Assembly (NCBI GenBank): GCA_021234155.1
Contig: JAJEKV010000080.1
Coordinates: 3,027,867 to 3,091,866 of the forward strand
Reading direction: 5' to 3'
DNA: 64,000 nt
Source: Isoetes taiwanensis
Lineage: Eukaryota > Streptophyta > Lycopodiopsida > Isoetales > Isoetaceae
Notes under the pieces: model-generated
Database searches by the model: none
Told to the model about the DNA's origin: nothing
What the model saw: the letters and a program-made list of their open reading frames with translations, nothing else
Shown: positions 44,711 through 58,241 of the stretch, in pieces
Layout of the letters: the number at the start of each line of letters is the position of its first letter
Position numbering within the stretch: position 1 is the stretch's first letter
Position numbers and translations under genes: made by a program

Positions 44711-47700
44711 TGTTATGGATGTGTGGAATGCATTTTTGGCAAAAATATGTTTCATGTGCATAGACACATATAAATCGAGAACAAAGCATTATAGTGTTGC
44801 ACCAAGGACAACATTGATGCGTGTGAGTGTTGATGTGATTTGCTTCTTGTATAATGTTTTTTTTTTTTTTCAAATTTATTTTAGAGAGGATCAATGTATT
44901 AAATGGTTCATTGCTCATGCTTGAATGAATAAAAGGGTAGCTAAATCTGAAAACTTCAAAGCTAAAAGGATAGATAAAGATAACAACAAAACTTCATATT
45001 CAGAGAGTCATGATGTTAAATCTTGGGGGTTTGTAGTTCTTGGTAGCAAATGAGGTACAATCCTTGGGCATTTAATTAGCATATGACATGTAGGGACATG
45101 TGTTTTGGAATATGCAAGTCCTTGTGATATGTTTTCCAAACGAATCAGCATATGTTGAACATGTAGACCAATTTGATGCTACATTAGCTACCAATATACC
45201 AGTTTGTCAAAACTCTATTAGACAATTTTCGCTTTATTACAAAGGCACTCTAAGGTATTCTGTAAGACCCAAAACTCGCCATATTGAGCATAAAAAAAAA
45301 TTTTGTGTTCACAACTATGCACGTCGATTTGAACTTTTATTCATCCCATTTATTGTCAAGACAGCATAAATGATGCATATATTTCGATTGTAATTACATG
45401 GCATTTTTAAGCCATTGGCACATAATACTTTATCATATTATACAAAGAAAAAGAGAAGAATTTCAACAATTTAAGGGCTTCGTTGGCAACGTCTACACAT
45501 GGCACTAAAATAATGAATGTTAAACTTTGGGTAGGGAATATTAAATAAGTACATAAAGTCACATAATCTCGTGGCAGACATAGTATGATATGTTGGATGC
45601 CCAATACATCGACACAAATCTTCTAAGGAGTTGAACCCTAGCACAACCAAGAGATTTATTCCCCAGAATTTGAATGCATAATATAGGAAACGTATAGACA
45701 TGCATGGCAAGACACGGCATTGTTGTTGCCTTGAACGATACATCCCTTTAAGATTAAGATCCATAAAGCTGGAACACAGATTAATTAATGTAATGACTCA
45801 CATGACTATGTCCAACTGTAATGACTCACATGACTATGTCCAAATGTTTAGATGATGTATTTGTATACATGTGCCATGGTAGTAGTTGGTTGTGGTAGGT
45901 AGGACATAGTAATTTGCATAGTTCTAATGAGCTATTCAAAAACCCTTAGTGAGCTTGTCCTCAAAACCAAATATTCAGATCCATCTTCATGCATATTATG
46001 TTCTCTTGAAGTTTTGCAGCAAGTAGAAAACAAAATTCTAATATTACTATACCTAGCAATATTATTAGCATATAAATTAAGAACTTAAAAAAAGTAACCA
46101 CAAAAATTACAGAGAACATAACATGCCATGGTGTTAAGCCCTTTGAGTGGCATGTGCTGGCGCAGGCAATAACAGTTGTATTTGATATAAAACAAATGAC
46201 CTTAACAATAAAATAGACATCTACTTGCAAATTGTCGTGTTAGTAAGTCACTGGTTTTATTTTGGCATAGGAAACAGAATACATGCATGTTGACGCATCT
46301 CCTACATATCTAGAAGGAAATAAGTACAAAACATAGGCAAGACATGTAAGCACTTCTAAGCAGATACAATCACTTGTTCAAATAATATTCATAGTCGGCA
46401 TAGTTAGCACGTTCAAAAGCGGGTTCCTCCTTTCCGACCTCATGTTTTAAAACAAATGCTTGAAAAATCGATACTTGAGGCTCCGCACGTTATTATGAGC
46501 ATGTGGAACTTACATATAAAATACAAATAAAACCTTTCAAAAGATGATATGCCTGGCAAGCTTGATCGTTACAAAAAGAGTACAAACTGCTCAAAACATC
46601 TTCAAACATGGCAGAACATGATGGAATTGCCATCAAAATGTGATGAGAATAGAACATAAGGGATTGGCATATGGGCTGAAACGATTGCTGGGATGTTCCA
46701 GTATCATTCCATGTAGTCTATTAGCACCTTAGCACTCCATATGATAAGTGAATAGAATTATATGAAGAGGACTGCAGATTGGGCCAGCTTGTGACTGATC
46801 GGGAAAATATGACAGCCACATGCATGCATTGCATGCACATGCAACAATAGCTATGAATTAAATATGCTAATATGACTTTTTTTACCCCGTTTTTCTCCAT
46901 GGTGCTAAAATATAATTATGACAGTTAGTTTTTCTAACAACTTAAAATGTCTAACACGAACTAATGCGTAGTATTTCAAGTTTAATAGAATGGTACTTGA
47001 TCACATTTATCTTCCTGGGTATATTGGCTTGATAAATTATTCACATATTTGTAGCAATCAATGGACAAGATATACCTAGTTTCTAATATATGATATTTGA
47101 TAGTGCTTCCTGAACTTTAATAATATGATACTAAAGCATGATATTTGACCTTAATTAGTAGAATAGACTTAAATGCTTTCAACATGTTTGATCACAAACT
47201 ATGTTGTATGTAATGATTATTAATTGATTATTAATTCGTTTATAAAACAATCTTACTCCAATAAATATCATTGTTTTTATATAGGAGAAAAAAGGAACAA
47301 CATTTGAAAATAGTCATTTACACTTCTAGAATATTACTAGAAAATTGTGAGTACAATTCTGAAGGACAGATTATATAGATAAACAACTCTTTCAATGCAA
47401 GGATTCTCTCACTCGCTGAATTCCCATCTATTGCAGCATTTGTATTATATGCCTCCGCACCAAAGAGCTTGCTGGATCTGCATACACAATGTTGAGCAAA
47501 AAAATCAGCACAACAAAAAATAAACTGAACAACAAACATCAAATTCTTTGTGTTGTGCAGAGGAACAATTGTACAATTGTGAACATGTACAACTCCCATA
47601 CTTCAAGCTAAAGAAGCTGGTATAGAAAGTTTTTTTTTTTTTTAACCAATTACAATTACTCCTCACATTGTGGGTTTAAAAAACTCTTTACAAAAAATAT

Positions 47701-48199
47701 GAATGCAAACATACCCAGTCGTTCCTCAATTCCACAAGTCAATCCCATATAAGCTCCACCAAGGCATCCTGCATATTTTATAAGTATCTCTTCAAAAAGT
47801 AATAAAAATTATTCAAACAAAGAAATATTACCGCCATTTTCGCCAAGATGATTTTGCCTGAAAAATGAGCAAATGAGTAGGGGCACCTTAGCCATTTAAC
47901 AAGAACTGCAATTTCTAGCATTTTATCACAAATGCCACCACATAGAAAAGATGGGCGACTCCATGATGTCCTGAAATTACATTTACACCCCTGTGATCAA
48001 CATTATGTCAACTGCGAATCATATGCTCGATCAAGCAAACCGTAAATATAATCAAACATGCAATACTTGCTGCCATTGGGTAGTCAAATGACGTAAGGAA
48101 AGCAAGATAAAAATCAGAGATCATGTTTTAACACCTTATCTGCCATGGAATGCACACAATATTTCACAAGCAACACAAAAGCCTTGATGCTCTATGTCA
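44711..48199. other. Intergenic region, no supported gene
   Basis: AT-rich, with no convincing coding region. A 27-bp tandem duplication (TGTAATGACTCACATGACTA) lies at about 45788-45842. Poly(T) runs lie near 44858 and 47631. Confidence 0.5.
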
Positions 48200-49608
48200 T
48201 ATCACCCGAAGCAGCTGAAAAGCTTCCTAATTTGAAACTGCAGTGAGTGTAGTCACACCACAAATTCTATGCCTAGTAGACCATCCAATGGCCTCCCCTG
48301 ATCCATCCAAGTCAACTTCTTACCAAGTATCTTGGCTCCAATCTTCTAAATCATAAGTTGCTTCTGGAAAGTCGCACAACCTGCGGTTGAGATCGCCCGA
48401 GTCCATGAATTCATATATCAAAATCCTCTTCAGACCTATCAAGCAGTAACCCAAAAGAGGCACAAGATTAGGGTGCTTCAAACTTCCCAAAACTTCTAGT
48501 TCAGCTGTTGCTTCAACCTCTGTGGAAGCTTTCCCTGCTTTTAATATCTTAATTGCAACATGAATCTCTTCCATCAAAACCGCTCCAAAAACTGGACCAT
48601 ATCCTCCATCTAATACCTGTGTTTGTCTATTGAAATCTGAGATGTCCTGCAACAAGTCTGCAAATGTGAGGTTGAGGAGATGCTTCTCAAACATGACAAT
48701 CGGAATGGAAGAAGGCTCTTTAATGCCTGCTGCCCATGCACTTGGAGTGATCTCTGAAGAGAAAGGACCTGAAACAGAAATATATTTCTCCTCCTTTGAA
48801 GGGCATGCCATTTTCTTCTTGCCTTTGTTATAGAAAATGGCAATTTCTAGCAGCAGAGAAACATTTATTAGACTCCCCAGCATAATGCTCACTATTATAG
48901 CAAGTCTGCTATGAGAATGTGGTCTAAGAGCTTCAAGTTTTTCATGGCCCATATTCCAGTTAGAATAGAACCATTAAGTTTATTGTGAGATAGATCCAAA
49001 TAGAGTAGAGATAATAGATTTTCTATGGAACTAGGAATAGTGCCAGGCAACTGATTATATGACAGATCCAAATGCTCTAATGTTCTCAATTATCCAATAT
49101 ACAAAGGAATCTGCCCTCTGATACTTCAACCAGCAAGGTTCAAATAACATACCTTGTTCATCCCATGAATGGCTGGAAAAGGCCCTGCATGGATGGCATT
49201 TCCTCCAAGGTTCAAATATTGAATAGAAACTAGAGAACTCAAATTGCCCGATAAGCTGCCTCGCAGCTTATTTGATGACAGGTCCAGATACTGCAGATTA
49301 ACCTAGCTTCCTGTCATTGATGGAGTGAAGCATGTGAACATCATGTTGAGATCTAGCTCTGTCATCTGGGGTCCAATAGCGGCCAGAATGCCTCCTATAA
49401 GATTATTTTGATTTAGCCTCTCTTGTTGCATTGAGCGCAATAGAAAAGGATCAAAGCTTAGACACCCACAAAATTGAAGGAAAGATATGAAAGCCCAAGA
49501 CTGAAAGGACAAGCTTACATAGAGCCTATAAAGCCTAGCAATTTGACAAAAAAGAAAAAGAGGCCGAATATATCTTGAGCACAGAAAAGCCCTTAAAATG
49601 CCCCGCAT
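48200..49608 (-). pseudogene. LRR receptor-like kinase pseudogene
   Basis: On the minus strand LRR repeats (NNLIGGILAAIG, LDLSSNKLRGSLSG, LDLSYNQLPGTIP, LDLSHNKLNGSI) are interrupted by TGA and TAA codons near 49125 and 49092 and a frameshift near 48940. A transmembrane segment follows (LAIIVSIMLGSLINVSLLLE, about 48905-48845). The kinase N-lobe in 48740-48320 has a glycine loop GGYGPVFGAVL, the lysine motif HVAIKILKAG and LKHPNLVPLLGYC, and ends at DWSQDTW. After a short degraded GWSTRHRI piece (about 48280) the catalytic HRD and DFG parts are gone. From memory the N-lobe resembles Arabidopsis At2g24230-type kinases. The protein cannot signal. Confidence 0.82.
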
Positions 49609-52600
49609 CTATGAAACACATACAACACTGATATTTTGCCTAAACTAGCTTCAAATCTCATCACAGAGCAACAGGGGGAAGTCCTTACCAGTCTTAATCT
49701 GCTATAGTAAGAGAGAGGCATTATAACTAGAGGTCATACTCCAAAATCGAACCCTTGCTACACCAGATTGAATGGCGACATGAAGGAGATTCGTCGATGG
49801 CCCTGCAGCCACGGAGTCAAGCAAAAGGCAGAAGCTTAGCTGCTCTTCCAGCAACACATCTGCACTAGAGAGAGCTGCAGTGCAACGGGCGACCGCCGCC
49901 GCCGCCCTAGGCGCTCAAAACCCGAATCATCCTTCCATGAATTGCAGTGTTTTTCCATGACGATAGTGTTTGGAAGTTAGGTTTGGATTGCAAAACCAAA
50001 CAAAAAGTTAAAACGGAGATAAAATAATAAATCTTGTTGTTGAATCCCCTCTCCCCCCTTTTTTGAATGTATGAACATGTCATGGCTACGATTTTAAAGA
50101 TTTAGGAAGGGAAAACTTTCGGAAGCAGAGGGTTTCTGAGGAAAACTGGCCCTGGCAGCAGCGCTGCCATAGTAAGGGCCAGTTTCCCCTGGAAACCCAT
50201 GGCGACTAGAGTTTCCCTCCGTAACCTATTGGACCCAAAATTTCTCCAATGCAGCTGTGAACCTCTATAGCTCGGCAAAAACTTCCTTTTGATGTCCATT
50301 GCCAAAATAAAGCTTCCAAAATAGAGATGGAAAGGGTAAAAAGATAAGAAGAGAAGGAAGGATAAAAACACAACGTCGTTTGTGTTATAGATTATTTTTT
50401 GCAGTATAAACGATTGATCCAAAAATATGTCTGATTTTCAACCTTTTCAAGCCCAGAAAAGGCTAGAAAATAGAAGCTGCTCTCTTGTAAAGCAACTAGG
50501 AAAAATAATCTTTCGCGGCATGGAGCAGGGAGCGTTCAGAACAGATAGAAACAAAGCTAGACTGCGGCAACAATTAGAAACCTGCATAACTAGGCCAATG
50601 ATGTTCACGCCAGAATGATCTTCGTCACCATAGCATAGCCAGGCCAGGCCACAGAGAGACGTAGCAGAGGGACCCAAAAATTGTCCCAAAAATTTAAGAC
50701 AAAATTATATGCTAAAATACTCCAAAATCACCACCTGTAAGTATTACGAGGGTAACAAATGATGCATTCTTCTTATATCTACATAGAAAATTACTTTATC
50801 AACTTGCATATAGTGTAATTAGGGTTTAACTATGCAATTACCTAGATTTAAAGATGATGTACAACCATAGGATTAATATATTAGAGATTAAAAAATTTAG
50901 TTAATTCCAAAATTGTAGGCTAAAAACTCATCATTTACTAGCTAATGATGTCTATTGATGAATGAAAGTGAAGATCATGAAGTTTAAGTATAAGAATAAA
51001 CAATTAAACCATATGACCTTTGATGCGTCTTTCTCAGTTTTGTAGAAAACACCCAAATAAACCTTCCAAATGGTTCAAACTATGACAAGGAACATGTATA
51101 TAGGTCCCCTATGTAGGTTGTGTGGCTTTCTTGCAATAACATATGGAGAAACATGGTTATTTTTTACTAGTATAAAACTGGTATATCCATTGTTGCTACC
51201 AAGCATTAGAGTTTTAGTAGGATGATGTTACAAGTAGGTCATCTTTTGTGTACACTATATTTTTCATGAATGCGAGCCTTCCTTTGCAATATAACTCTCT
51301 ATTTTCATATTGAAATAACGTATTATTTGAAAGATATTGAAAGGTATTATTTGCAAATATAATCTGTTGGATTTTTTTCACAACAACATACACAGACTTT
51401 ACCAAAGTCTCCGACCAGTAACTCGTGCTGATAGCAAGTCGATTTCTGGATTGTTACGTTCAGCTGAAGCCAACCAAAACACTACTGCATCACTCTTTCT
51501 CTGTCCTGCTGCCTTACTGTATCGTTTTGTCAAACTCCCATGATTTCCAGCAACCTGAGGTTTTATCCTGCATCCTTCATCGATTGTGAGTGGTGAATTC
51601 TATTGCAAAAAAAGACAGTGGACTCTCCCGTAGTTAATGCATGATGCAGGTCCCCTCTCCAAGCATAAATAATCCTGCTCACAGATGCACCAAGGGCCTA
51701 TTTCTTCCAACTCTAGATTCCATGGCACCGTAAGGTTTCCAGGAATTCCAAGTCTCGGCTGCTTCCTCCGCCGATTGTGAATCTACAACTCTTTTGCCCT
51801 TATCCATACTTTTCAGCGACCTGTTTGTCGAGCCGGGTGCCTAGATTGTGAAAGAATTGCGGTTGGACTGGACAGATTCTTGAGGCGGAGTTCTCTTATA
51901 GTCTGATGGCTTTTAGGGTTTCGCTTCCTTGTTCCCGATCCTTTATTACGCCCGCCTCTATTAATTGCTGGTCTTGTCTTATCTTGTCCTATTCCTTATC
52001 CGTTTTTTCGTATGTGTATGCTAGAAGCATCGTACTGCGTCCTAAAAATCCTTTTGACAGTCGTACTCTGGCCCTTCACTCCCGCAGCTGATCATTATTA
52101 ACGGCGCCCCCCCCGTCCGTCGGATGTGTGACACGTCATTAGGGTTCCATGCATCGCTATACCCATATGTTCTCTATTATATTATTCATTCATGTTTATT
52201 CTCGCCATTCCCATACGGCTATATCAGTACGTACTCTAATTAACAATTTAAAATTAGCATTTAAGGTTAGGATTATCTACCCATATTTTCCTACCGTTAT
52301 TTGTTAAACGCTTATTATTTTCAAAATCCATTCCCGGAAACCTGAGTGGCTTGAATCGTTTTCCTCTTTCCGGTGGATTGACACCCCTGAATTCTGTCCT
52401 CTTTGTTTGTACTGTCGTAGTGATCGCGTTTTATCTCTGGCCCAACGTTCCCGAATTTTTCCCAATTGGTTTATGCATGATATATTATGCAATATTATCA
52501 TATATCCATTCATGTCATACCCAGAAGCAACTCAAAGAGATGGACAAAGTAACTCAAAGAAAGACATCCGATTACAAAAGATTGATAAGCGCTTTCTTTG

Positions 52601-53260
52601 AGATTCCTAATCATCTGATGTTCCAACCGCAAACTGTTTCTCATATTATCGAGTTATACGTTCTACATTCAGATGTTATTCTAATATTATGGACCCGGTA
52701 CTGACCTGGTAAACGCAACCCGCAACCCGCAACCCAAAAGGAATAGGTGGAGGATATAGTAGCGCCCATAATAAGATCATAATTTACTTCAAACAGAAAA
52801 CAAACATCTGAAGCTCAATCTCAATCTCATGGAATGCTAGAACATTACCCCTTTCCCAACAATGCCAACTAAATCAACTTCCTAAATAACATATTGGGAG
52901 TGAATGATACTCTTAAGGTGTTAACCGTTACAACCACCGCATAATTATAATTATATAAGGAGGAGCTCTAAATTGCAGTACAAGTATTGCATTTCCAAAT
53001 TTACATATTCCTTCAAAGATTTTTCTTTCCCTTATAACCATATGAAATCGAAATGTTAACTAAGTAATGGACCCTTCACACTTGAATTAAATCAAATATT
53101 GTATGAAATCTTGGAGGCTCTGTAAGAGTTGGCCCTTCAGTAATGGAAATGACCATTGCTATAGACACTAGGCTATGGTAGAAATAATGCATGGCAGCGT
53201 TTAACAGGAGGTGGTTTTATATAGTCATGGTGGTAGATGGTCTCAGGATTGAAGGACCCT
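49609..53260. other. Intergenic region, no supported gene
   Basis: No recognisable protein. A short GC-rich (GCC)n stretch at about 49890-49908 may be the remnant 5' end of the kinase pseudogene. A C-rich ACCCGCA triplication lies near 52717-52736. Confidence 0.5.
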
Positions 53261-54176
53261 TAACGTCCTGGGCCTCAGCATTTAGCTGTAGGGTTTAATC
53301 TCAGCCGTTGATCTCTTAATGTTATGTCCAGTAACATTATGTGGCCCAATTGGTTATGACCATAACAAAGATGTTATGGCCATAACATTTCCTCTATTTG
53401 CGCAACGTGGTCGTTTCCTTTTTACGGGCCCTCATACCATAGCCAAGCACAAATGATGAGGGCATAGCCGGTCAATAGCCATAGCCATAGCCGGCGTGGC
53501 TGTAAAGTCTTGAGCATCTTGTCGATGAAGATGGCATCCACCGCAAATCCGTCGCCATAGTTGGGCTTCTTTGGCGGCAAATCCGTCGCCATAGTTACGC
53601 GTCTTATGCAACGGCTGTAAATCCGTCGCGGCGGATGCTGTTTTTAAAAAGCGAGCTATTTGGGATTTGTTAAGGAGGTCCGAGAGGGGCGAGATCCGGC
53701 GGGAAGGGAAGGAGGCGTGAAGGAGGGCGGATCAAAGCGTCCTTCCGGGGAATCGCTTTTCTCAGAGCCCCCTGTAAATTTCTAGTTCCATCGAGGCATT
53801 TTCGGTTCGAGATCGAGGCCTTTTTAAGTTCGAGGTCCCAGGCATTTTCTAGTTCTAGATCCGAGGCTTTTCTAGTTCTAGATCCGCGGCGATATCGGGA
53901 AAAAGCGATGCATTTTTGTTCGGACTCCTGGCGATTCGTGAAGGCTGTGATCTTAGGGCTCCCAAGGCAGGCCAAACTTGGCTATGGCGGTCGATCCGCT
54001 AAATGCCTCGGCCAGGGGCGTTAAAGGCGATAATCCTCCCTGGGAGTTATGGGCCATAAAATGGCCTACGTGGCCATGTGGCCCGCGAAATTCCTCGGCA
54101 TCTTGCCGCGGCCTCGAATTCGTGGCCACATAACACTCAGCCATTTTATGGCCCATAACCTCGGGAGAGGACGTTA
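53261..54176. mobile_element. Non-autonomous element with TAACGTCC ends, copy 2
   Basis: Begins TAACGTCC and ends GGACGTTA like copy 1 at 34980. It shares flanking blocks (CAGCATTTAGC.., TTATGACCATAAC, GCCATTTTATGGCCCATAA). A 19-bp inverted repeat near the right end (TTATGGGCCATAAAATGGC at about 54047 and its complement at about 54140) forms a hairpin. The centre differs from copy 1. No coding. Confidence 0.7.
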
Positions 54177-55205
54177 TCTACCCCTATGGAAAAAATTATA
54201 ACCAGTGTTAATTTATTATTAACTAACTTAGGTTTATGTTTTCCATTTAAGTCGAATAGGCGCAAAAAGAGCACGAGTTTTTTGCAAAAAAGGAGCGGCT
54301 AGGGCAAAATTCCGGCTTTCTTTGGATGGTTCCGGCTCGTCTTTCTCTGCAATCAGTTCGGTTCCTTCCAAACCTAGCTATGGCATGGCCAAATCGGCTT
54401 GTCTTTTAGTCTTATGTGTTTTATTTTGTTTTCAGGTTAAAAATTTCAATGGTGTCAGTTTCTGGCAGAAGGAAGAACTAGGCAAAGGTTGGCTATGCCG
54501 GATTTAGAACAGAGCAAGCTTCAGATGATGGGCTCTGGTAGAAAATAGACCCAGCCCGACTATAGCAAAACGATTCCGGTAGCAAAACGATTCCGGCCCA
54601 GGAGAATCAAATCCCTTCCCTTTCCTTAGACTAAATTTCATACAGGCCGAAGGCCCATTCTTGCTTCTCGCTTAGATTTCGGGTTACTCTCAGCCTTATA
54701 CAGGTTTAACCAAGAACAGATAATATATTGCATTTGTGATGGATTTGGGAAGGATGCAAGATGGTTTGGTTTACATGCAGTTAATTAGATTAGACAGGCA
54801 AAATGCTGACATACTCAGCAGGTAATAGCAATCATTACGGTTACCCAGGATCTACACCAGGACTTCTATCAAGGTAATCCTTGTGTGTGAGAAACCAGCT
54901 TCAGAATGTAACAGACAGTTTTTTTTTTTTCACTTAGAATTCAAAAGGAAACAAACAAAAACTATTCACCTAAACCTTAATCTCATCATATAATCTGAAA
55001 CAAATGTCATCATGCATTAGCATTGATGGACCAGATCCATACCACTATGCTCAAACAAGCAGCAGAGAGCAAACGAACAGGCACGAAAAGGTAGTTTTCT
55101 ATGGTCCCAATTTATAACGATCACTATGGTCTTCTACTAGCTCGCAATTTTTCCATAGGAGAAAAATATACAAATTCGTTAAAATCTTCAATTTTGCCAA
55201 ATTTT
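54177..55205. other. Intergenic region, no supported gene
   Basis: No gene is seen. The 54295-54620 stretch has CGGCTTTCTTTGG and TTCCGGC motifs recalling the centre of the 34980 element, perhaps related repeat sequence. Confidence 0.4.
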
Positions 55206-55301
55206 AGCATCAAAAACTCCAATATCATAGCCAAATGCCTTGATTACCTCGTTAGCATCAAAAACTCCAATATCATAGCCAAATGCCTTGATTACCTCGT
55301 T
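55206..55301. repeat. 48-bp tandem duplication
   Basis: Two perfect copies (55206-55253, 55254-55301). The minus strand reads NEVIKAFGYDIGVFDA twice, in frame, so it could be a 16-residue repeat in a gene fragment. Confidence 0.92.
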
Positions 55302-55383
55302 AGCACAACTTTTCCGCATCGTTTTCCACTTCACACTCTCTATTTTTTATACAAGCAATGAGTGTCTGGACAGCGAAGTTTGG

Positions 55384-55517
55384 GCTTGAAATCCCACATT
55401 TGGCATAGTTTAATGCTAAAAGCTCCTTCATCCATATAGAGTTGATATCAGCTTGAAATCCCACATTTGGCATAGTTTAATGCTAAAAGCTCCTTCATCC
55501 ATATAGTGTTGATATCA
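55384..55517. repeat. 67-bp tandem duplication
   Basis: Two nearly perfect copies (55384-55450, 55451-55517; one A/T change). The minus strand reads INTIWMKELLALNYAKCGI, but 67 is not a multiple of three, so the duplication shifts the frame. It would break any gene that was here. Confidence 0.92.
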
Positions 55518-55657
55518 GCATCCCCACCAACAGATGTAATAAGTTCATGATTCTGAAAAAAACATTGTGAGCAATTAGATACACCTATCTTCAAACCAAG
55601 GTTTTGGGTTAAACCCAAAAACTGAGTTCACATTAAGAAACCCTTAAGTCTGTAAAA

Positions 55658-55681
55658 TAGAATAGAATAGAATAGAATAGT
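55658..55681. repeat. (TAGAA)n microsatellite
   Basis: Five pentamer units. The minus-strand sequence before it (GGTCTGTTAAAAAAAC) resembles the 3' end of LINE C, so this may be the tail of a very short insertion. Confidence 0.75.
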
Positions 55682-55689
55682 TTTTTTAA

Positions 55690-58241
55690 CAGACCTTAAG
55701 TCTTATAGACCAACCTTTGGAACTAAAAGACTTCCATTTGCAGCCTTAGCTAGACCAGGTGTAAGTCTAAACTAAGCCTTGATTTGAGAAAAAAAGTTTT
55801 TAATAGAAAACAAATTTTATCATGCATACAACAAATAGGATCTAGGGGCAAAAGAAATTAGTGATATAAGACATTAGAGCATACTTCAACTATAAAGCAA
55901 TTTTGAGAGACAATATGACCTAAGAAGACATTGTGTAAAACTTTATACTTGATATATCAAGGATAATACAAACTTAGCAACTTAGGTTAAAAACTAATCT
56001 TAAGAGACAACATGGCAAAAGAAGACAGTGAAGAAAACATTAGACATACTCTATCAAGGACGATACAAAAACCATGGAAAGAGGGATGGCAATTTAAAAA
56101 GGACACAAATAAAATAAAATAAATATGGGAGCCAATTATAATCAATGAGAATAATAGGACCATAATAACCAGCACATATATTATCAGAAGTACTAAGAGA
56201 ATTCCAAAAACCACAAGATTTAAACTGTATCTTTATAATTTTGAAAACTTATGACAGAAATAGAACATATGAAAATTAAATAGCATGAGAACAATTGTTT
56301 TTTCTGAACTATATGTCCACAAATACTTCCAATAAAAGCTTATAACAGAAGAAAAGTTTCTGGATGTCACCACAATGTAGATAATACTTGAGTCAACGTC
56401 ATGAAAACAACTCCCATATCAAAGCATCATATGGAGGGATAGATTCAGTTACCTGCATGTCAACCATTCAAGAATTAGCCTAAGAATCGCAATCTCAAAA
56501 GGACAAACAGGTAAGCAAAGAACCCATCCGGCTTAACGCCCTTCAATATATTTAAGCAATGCAAAAACTGAAATTACGTTAATAGACATAGGCAATTATA
56601 TCTATCCCATTATGGGGCAACAAATAATGCGAGGGCATATATCAAGTTAATACACACCACCATGCCTCCAGTTATCTTACAGTCACTATTCAAACCCAGA
56701 AGTTCAAATACTTCTGTCCATAAGCAGCAATAGGATCTATAGGGTAGAAGGTAATTAGTTATCAAAAGGGAGATAGATAACGACCCCAGCAACCCAATAA
56801 AGGATAACATTAAAGTATAAATGATACATGGTTAAAGTCTGCCTTGCAACTTCTGTCAAACGAATATATTGCAATAAGAAGCCCATCAAAAGCGAGTACA
56901 GAGCTCATAGAACATGTCAGTCTACATTATCCAAATCTGCAACCCTTCACAATAACATAAAGGGGCACAAAACTAAGAGTGTACTACAGTCTGCCAACAA
57001 TTTCTATTAGTAGCTATAAAATCGAGAAAGAACAAAGAAAGATTTAGCCAAACCTGGCCTACAGGCAAATGAGGATGTGCCAGGCACGAGAAAAGAAGCT
57101 AAAATGGCTAAAACTATAAAGACGCCTTCTCGTAGGATAAGAGAGCAGATTATCAATACTGGCTGTATGACATTAAGCAAAAATCACCCGAGTCGTTCCA
57201 ACACAGATAACATCTACACATAGTATTATCATCTCTAAAGGTACGTATAGAGCTCAAGATGTTGCACATAGCTACAAGAATAGGGAAAAACAGAGAGATA
57301 GCATCTTAATATTATGCTAATAATGTAGGAAGCATCACTTGATTAAGCACACAACTTTAGCAATGCAGAGTTAGGAGAGGAGCTAAGAACAAATGTACAA
57401 GAGGCAATCTGTTACAAACATAGCAGAAATTACTTAGCAAGCTACCTCAGACTAGCTAGAACTTTATGCATCCACAAAATGGTCCAAATAAGCTGAACAA
57501 GATGGACAGGAGTAAAGGCTTTATATATCTGAGGTACAAACATTGTTAGAGTTCAAGAAACACTGGCCTAGGCAGCTATTTTCAACATATGAGTTATCTA
57601 GCATCTACATTTGAGCTATCAAAATCCGTACAGCCACACAGAAGAGGAGCACAAAAATACTACAAAAAGAGGTAAGATAAATTACTACAAAAGAGGTAAT
57701 ACATAAGGGAGCTGTGATTTATGGACCATCCCAAAAAAATCGGGATGCAGAAATGGGATCAAAATATAAAGGGTGAAAAACATGTTTAGCTGGAAGCAAT
57801 GCAGATTTGGATAGAACTCTAGGTATCGAGATTACACATAAGATAGATCATACAAGACTTGGCTACATCAAACAATCAAACAACATTAAGAAGATAAGGG
57901 AAAGAATGGAAAATATGATATTAGCAATCCAACAATGAAGTACTGAAATTAAATCTAGAGAGAAATCAAAGGGCCTGACTAGGAACTTAACTTATAGGAT
58001 CACATATCATATTGCATTTTAAGGACGAAAATAATGATAAGGGCAACAACAGCCACACCAGACGCGCCACCTCGTCTGGTGGAGCTGCCCGAGACTTTAC
58101 TGGGCGGAATGGCCCTCCTAATGGCAATTGTGGAATGCGGTGGGCAAGCAATTCTCATAGATCAAACGAGAGGAAGAGGGAAGGATGATCCAAATCTGTC
58201 GTATTGAAGCCCCTGAGCTTATAGATGCGTAGGTGAGGCTC
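55690..58241. other. Intergenic region and presumed promoter of the first PPR gene
   Basis: A/T-rich with no supported coding. The promoter of the plus-strand PPR gene should lie in its last part, but no clear TATA box can be assigned. A GC-richer stretch at 58047-58130 precedes the gene. Confidence 0.35.
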
